Positions 63,379-64,000 of a stretch of DNA of 64,000 nucleotides are shown here, piece after piece. A program made the position numbers and the translations under genes. The stretch is from NCBI RefSeq assembly GCF_000708755.2, contig NZ_JGVU02000006.1, forward strand, positions 310,001-374,000, read 5' to 3'. The DNA comes from Metabacillus indicus LMG 22858. GTDB taxonomy: Bacteria > Bacillota > Bacilli > Bacillales > Bacillaceae. The stretch's first letter is position 1. Each line of letters opens with the position of its first letter. The notes under the pieces are model-generated. The model saw nothing but the letters and a program-made list of their open reading frames with translations, was not told the origin of the DNA and did no database searches.

Positions 63379-63407
63379 ATAATATACCCCTTTGGGTATT
63401 TTGTCAA
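63379..63407 (-). promoter_or_regulatory. cstR operon promoter with CstR box in the spacer
   Basis: On the minus strand TTGACA (63402-63407), 17 bp spacer, TATTAT (63379-63384). ATACCCCTTTGGGTAT (63384-63399) fills the spacer, so bound CstR would block polymerase: autoregulation. Confidence 0.88.
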
Positions 63408-63512
63408 CAACCCGGTTCGAAATTTTTTCATATGCCTAAATGACTTTTTTCAGAAAAAAAATTTGAACTTTATTACCGGTCTGTCACTCTTATAAAAGAG
63501 AGAGGTGAAGAG

Positions 63513-63674
63513 ATGGAGGCAGCACGACTGATCAAAAAAGCGAAGCGGGGCGACAAGGACGCTCTGCTCCACTTAATCATGGCAGAAAAAAACGCCTATT
63601 ACAGGCTTGCCCTTACTTATATGAAAAACCCCCATGACGCAATTAATAAATATTACGTATTAACCCACCTTTAA
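63513..63674 (+). pseudogene. ECF-type RNA polymerase sigma factor, cut off by an insertion
   Basis: From the ATG at 63513, with GAGGTGAAG upstream, the product begins MEAARLIKKAKRGDKDALLH and continues to YYRLALTYMKNPHDA, the region 2 start of an ECF sigma factor. After codon 43 the frame leaves the family: INKYYVLTHL and a stop at 63672. The base composition turns AT-rich at the same point (about 63641). An insertion or island border inside the gene is the simple reading. Regions 2.3-4 are missing. Confidence 0.75.
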
Positions 63675-63763
63675 TACCTCTATAATTTGAACATTGTCGA
63701 AAAATTAAGAATGAATATTTATGGACGATAGTGGTACTGTTTACCTAATTACGAATAAACAAT

Positions 63764-63790
63764 AAGACATCCTGTTAAATTGGATGTCTT
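63764..63790 (-). terminator. Terminator-like stem in the foreign segment
   Basis: AAGACATCC and GGATGTCTT stem with loop of about 8-9 bases, T-rich on the minus-strand side (TTATTGTTTATT). Confidence 0.6.
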
Positions 63791-63830
63791 CATTAATTCA
63801 CTCGAAATATATAAATTACAAATCAAAACC

Positions 63831-64000
63831 TTACTCTTTACTGAATTGTATGATTTCAAGCTTACTTTCAATATTGCTACCTTCTAAAGTTGTTCCTAAC
63901 TTCATAGGTTTATTTCTACGTCTATTACCATTATAATATTTTTTGAAAAATTCATTTGCATTTAGTCCAAATAACTCTGTAAATGCCTTTAGTACATTGT
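63831..64000 (-). CDS. Partial protein of unknown function, C-terminal end
   Basis: An open minus-strand frame enters from the right edge and ends with a stop at 63831-63833. The 55 visible residues read '..KAFTELFGLNANEFFKKYY' then a basic stretch (NGNRRRNKP) and end in IIQFSKE. Not recognised. Codon use is AT-rich, unlike the neighbours. It probably belongs to the inserted element. Confidence 0.5.
   Translation of the reverse strand, partial: NVLKAFTELFGLNANEFFKKYYNGNRRRNKPMKLGTTLEGSNIESKLEIIQFSKE

Larger units (their letters stand above)
63641..64000. mobile_element. AT-rich DNA of foreign look inserted in the sigma factor gene
   Basis: From about 63641 to the window end the sequence is much richer in A and T than the rest. 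No terminal inverted repeat can be verified because the other end is outside. It contains a terminator-like stem at 63764-63790 and the 3' end of a minus-strand gene. Genomic island, prophage or transposon are all possible. Confidence 0.5.

Noticed and set aside
63463-63490. ECF autoregulatory promoter before the truncated sigma gene (TGAACTTT..CTGTC)
   Set aside because: The spacing between the -35-like and -10-like parts is too short for the usual 16-17 bp.

Overview
The window looks like chromosomal DNA of a spore-forming Bacillaceae (Bacillus-like Firmicute). The signs are strong AGGAGG-type ribosome binding sites, frequent TTG/GTG starts, a tricistronic gerA-type germinant receptor operon, a sporulation-type PAS histidine kinase, an exosporium-type NTTRR-F1 protein, a DUF3231 protein, and Rex, TnrA, Fur, CcpA, CadC and CstR type operators. 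No rRNA or tRNA was seen. Many starts were moved from the longest reading frame to the codon that has a proper ribosome binding site.

Layout: 0-7.5 kb membrane-anchored MsrAB, a PAS kinase, tandem array 1 and gerABC. 7.6-12.3 kb NADH oxidase with three Rex sites, an orphan OppBC permease pair and oxalate decarboxylase. 12.4-16.4 kb an ABC exporter, DUF3231, a candidate small RNA, a lytic transglycosylase-like protein and a GNAT enzyme. 16.4-21.2 kb tandem array 2 and a gluconate locus (gntK, a degenerate phosphofructokinase-like protein, 6-phosphogluconate dehydrogenase, RpiR regulator). 21.3-25.1 kb MarR/MFS and small proteins. 25.1-32.3 kb tandem array 3 and a LacI-controlled sugar ABC importer with a debranching-type glycosidase. 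32.4-37.3 kb NTTRR-F1, lipid kinase, and an exonuclease/DUF294/AmtB operon. 37.5-43 kb Rex-controlled lactate dehydrogenase, tandem array 4 and a Cd/Zn resistance locus (cadA-cadC, czrA, czcD). 43.1-46.7 kb a second ABC exporter, a GDSL hydrolase and a haloacid dehalogenase. 46.7-56.4 kb tandem array 5, a GT-C protein, Fur-controlled FTR1 iron uptake, a four-gene glycolipid-type operon, a Fur-controlled lipoprotein and YvbH. 56.5-63.4 kb a reactive-sulfur island with CstR, rhodaneses, TusA, DsrE, two metallo-beta-lactamase persulfide dioxygenase types and TauE/SafE. 63.5-64 kb a sigma factor gene cut short at about 63641, followed by AT-rich DNA that looks foreign.

The most unusual feature is a set of five intergenic tandem arrays (about 3.1, 16.4, 25.2, 38.6 and 46.7 kb). 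Their sequences are unrelated, yet all have a 51-54 bp period (mostly 52 or 53), each unit carries an inverted repeat spanning 26-29 bp, and all lie at gene 3' ends, four of them between convergent genes. I do not recognise them as a described repeat family. Other items worth checking are the catalytically degenerate PFK-like protein beside gntK, a small RNA with its own promoter and terminator at 14.9 kb, the oxalate decarboxylase with an altered active-site lid, the amtB-DUF294-exonuclease operon, and the broken sigma factor at the right edge.
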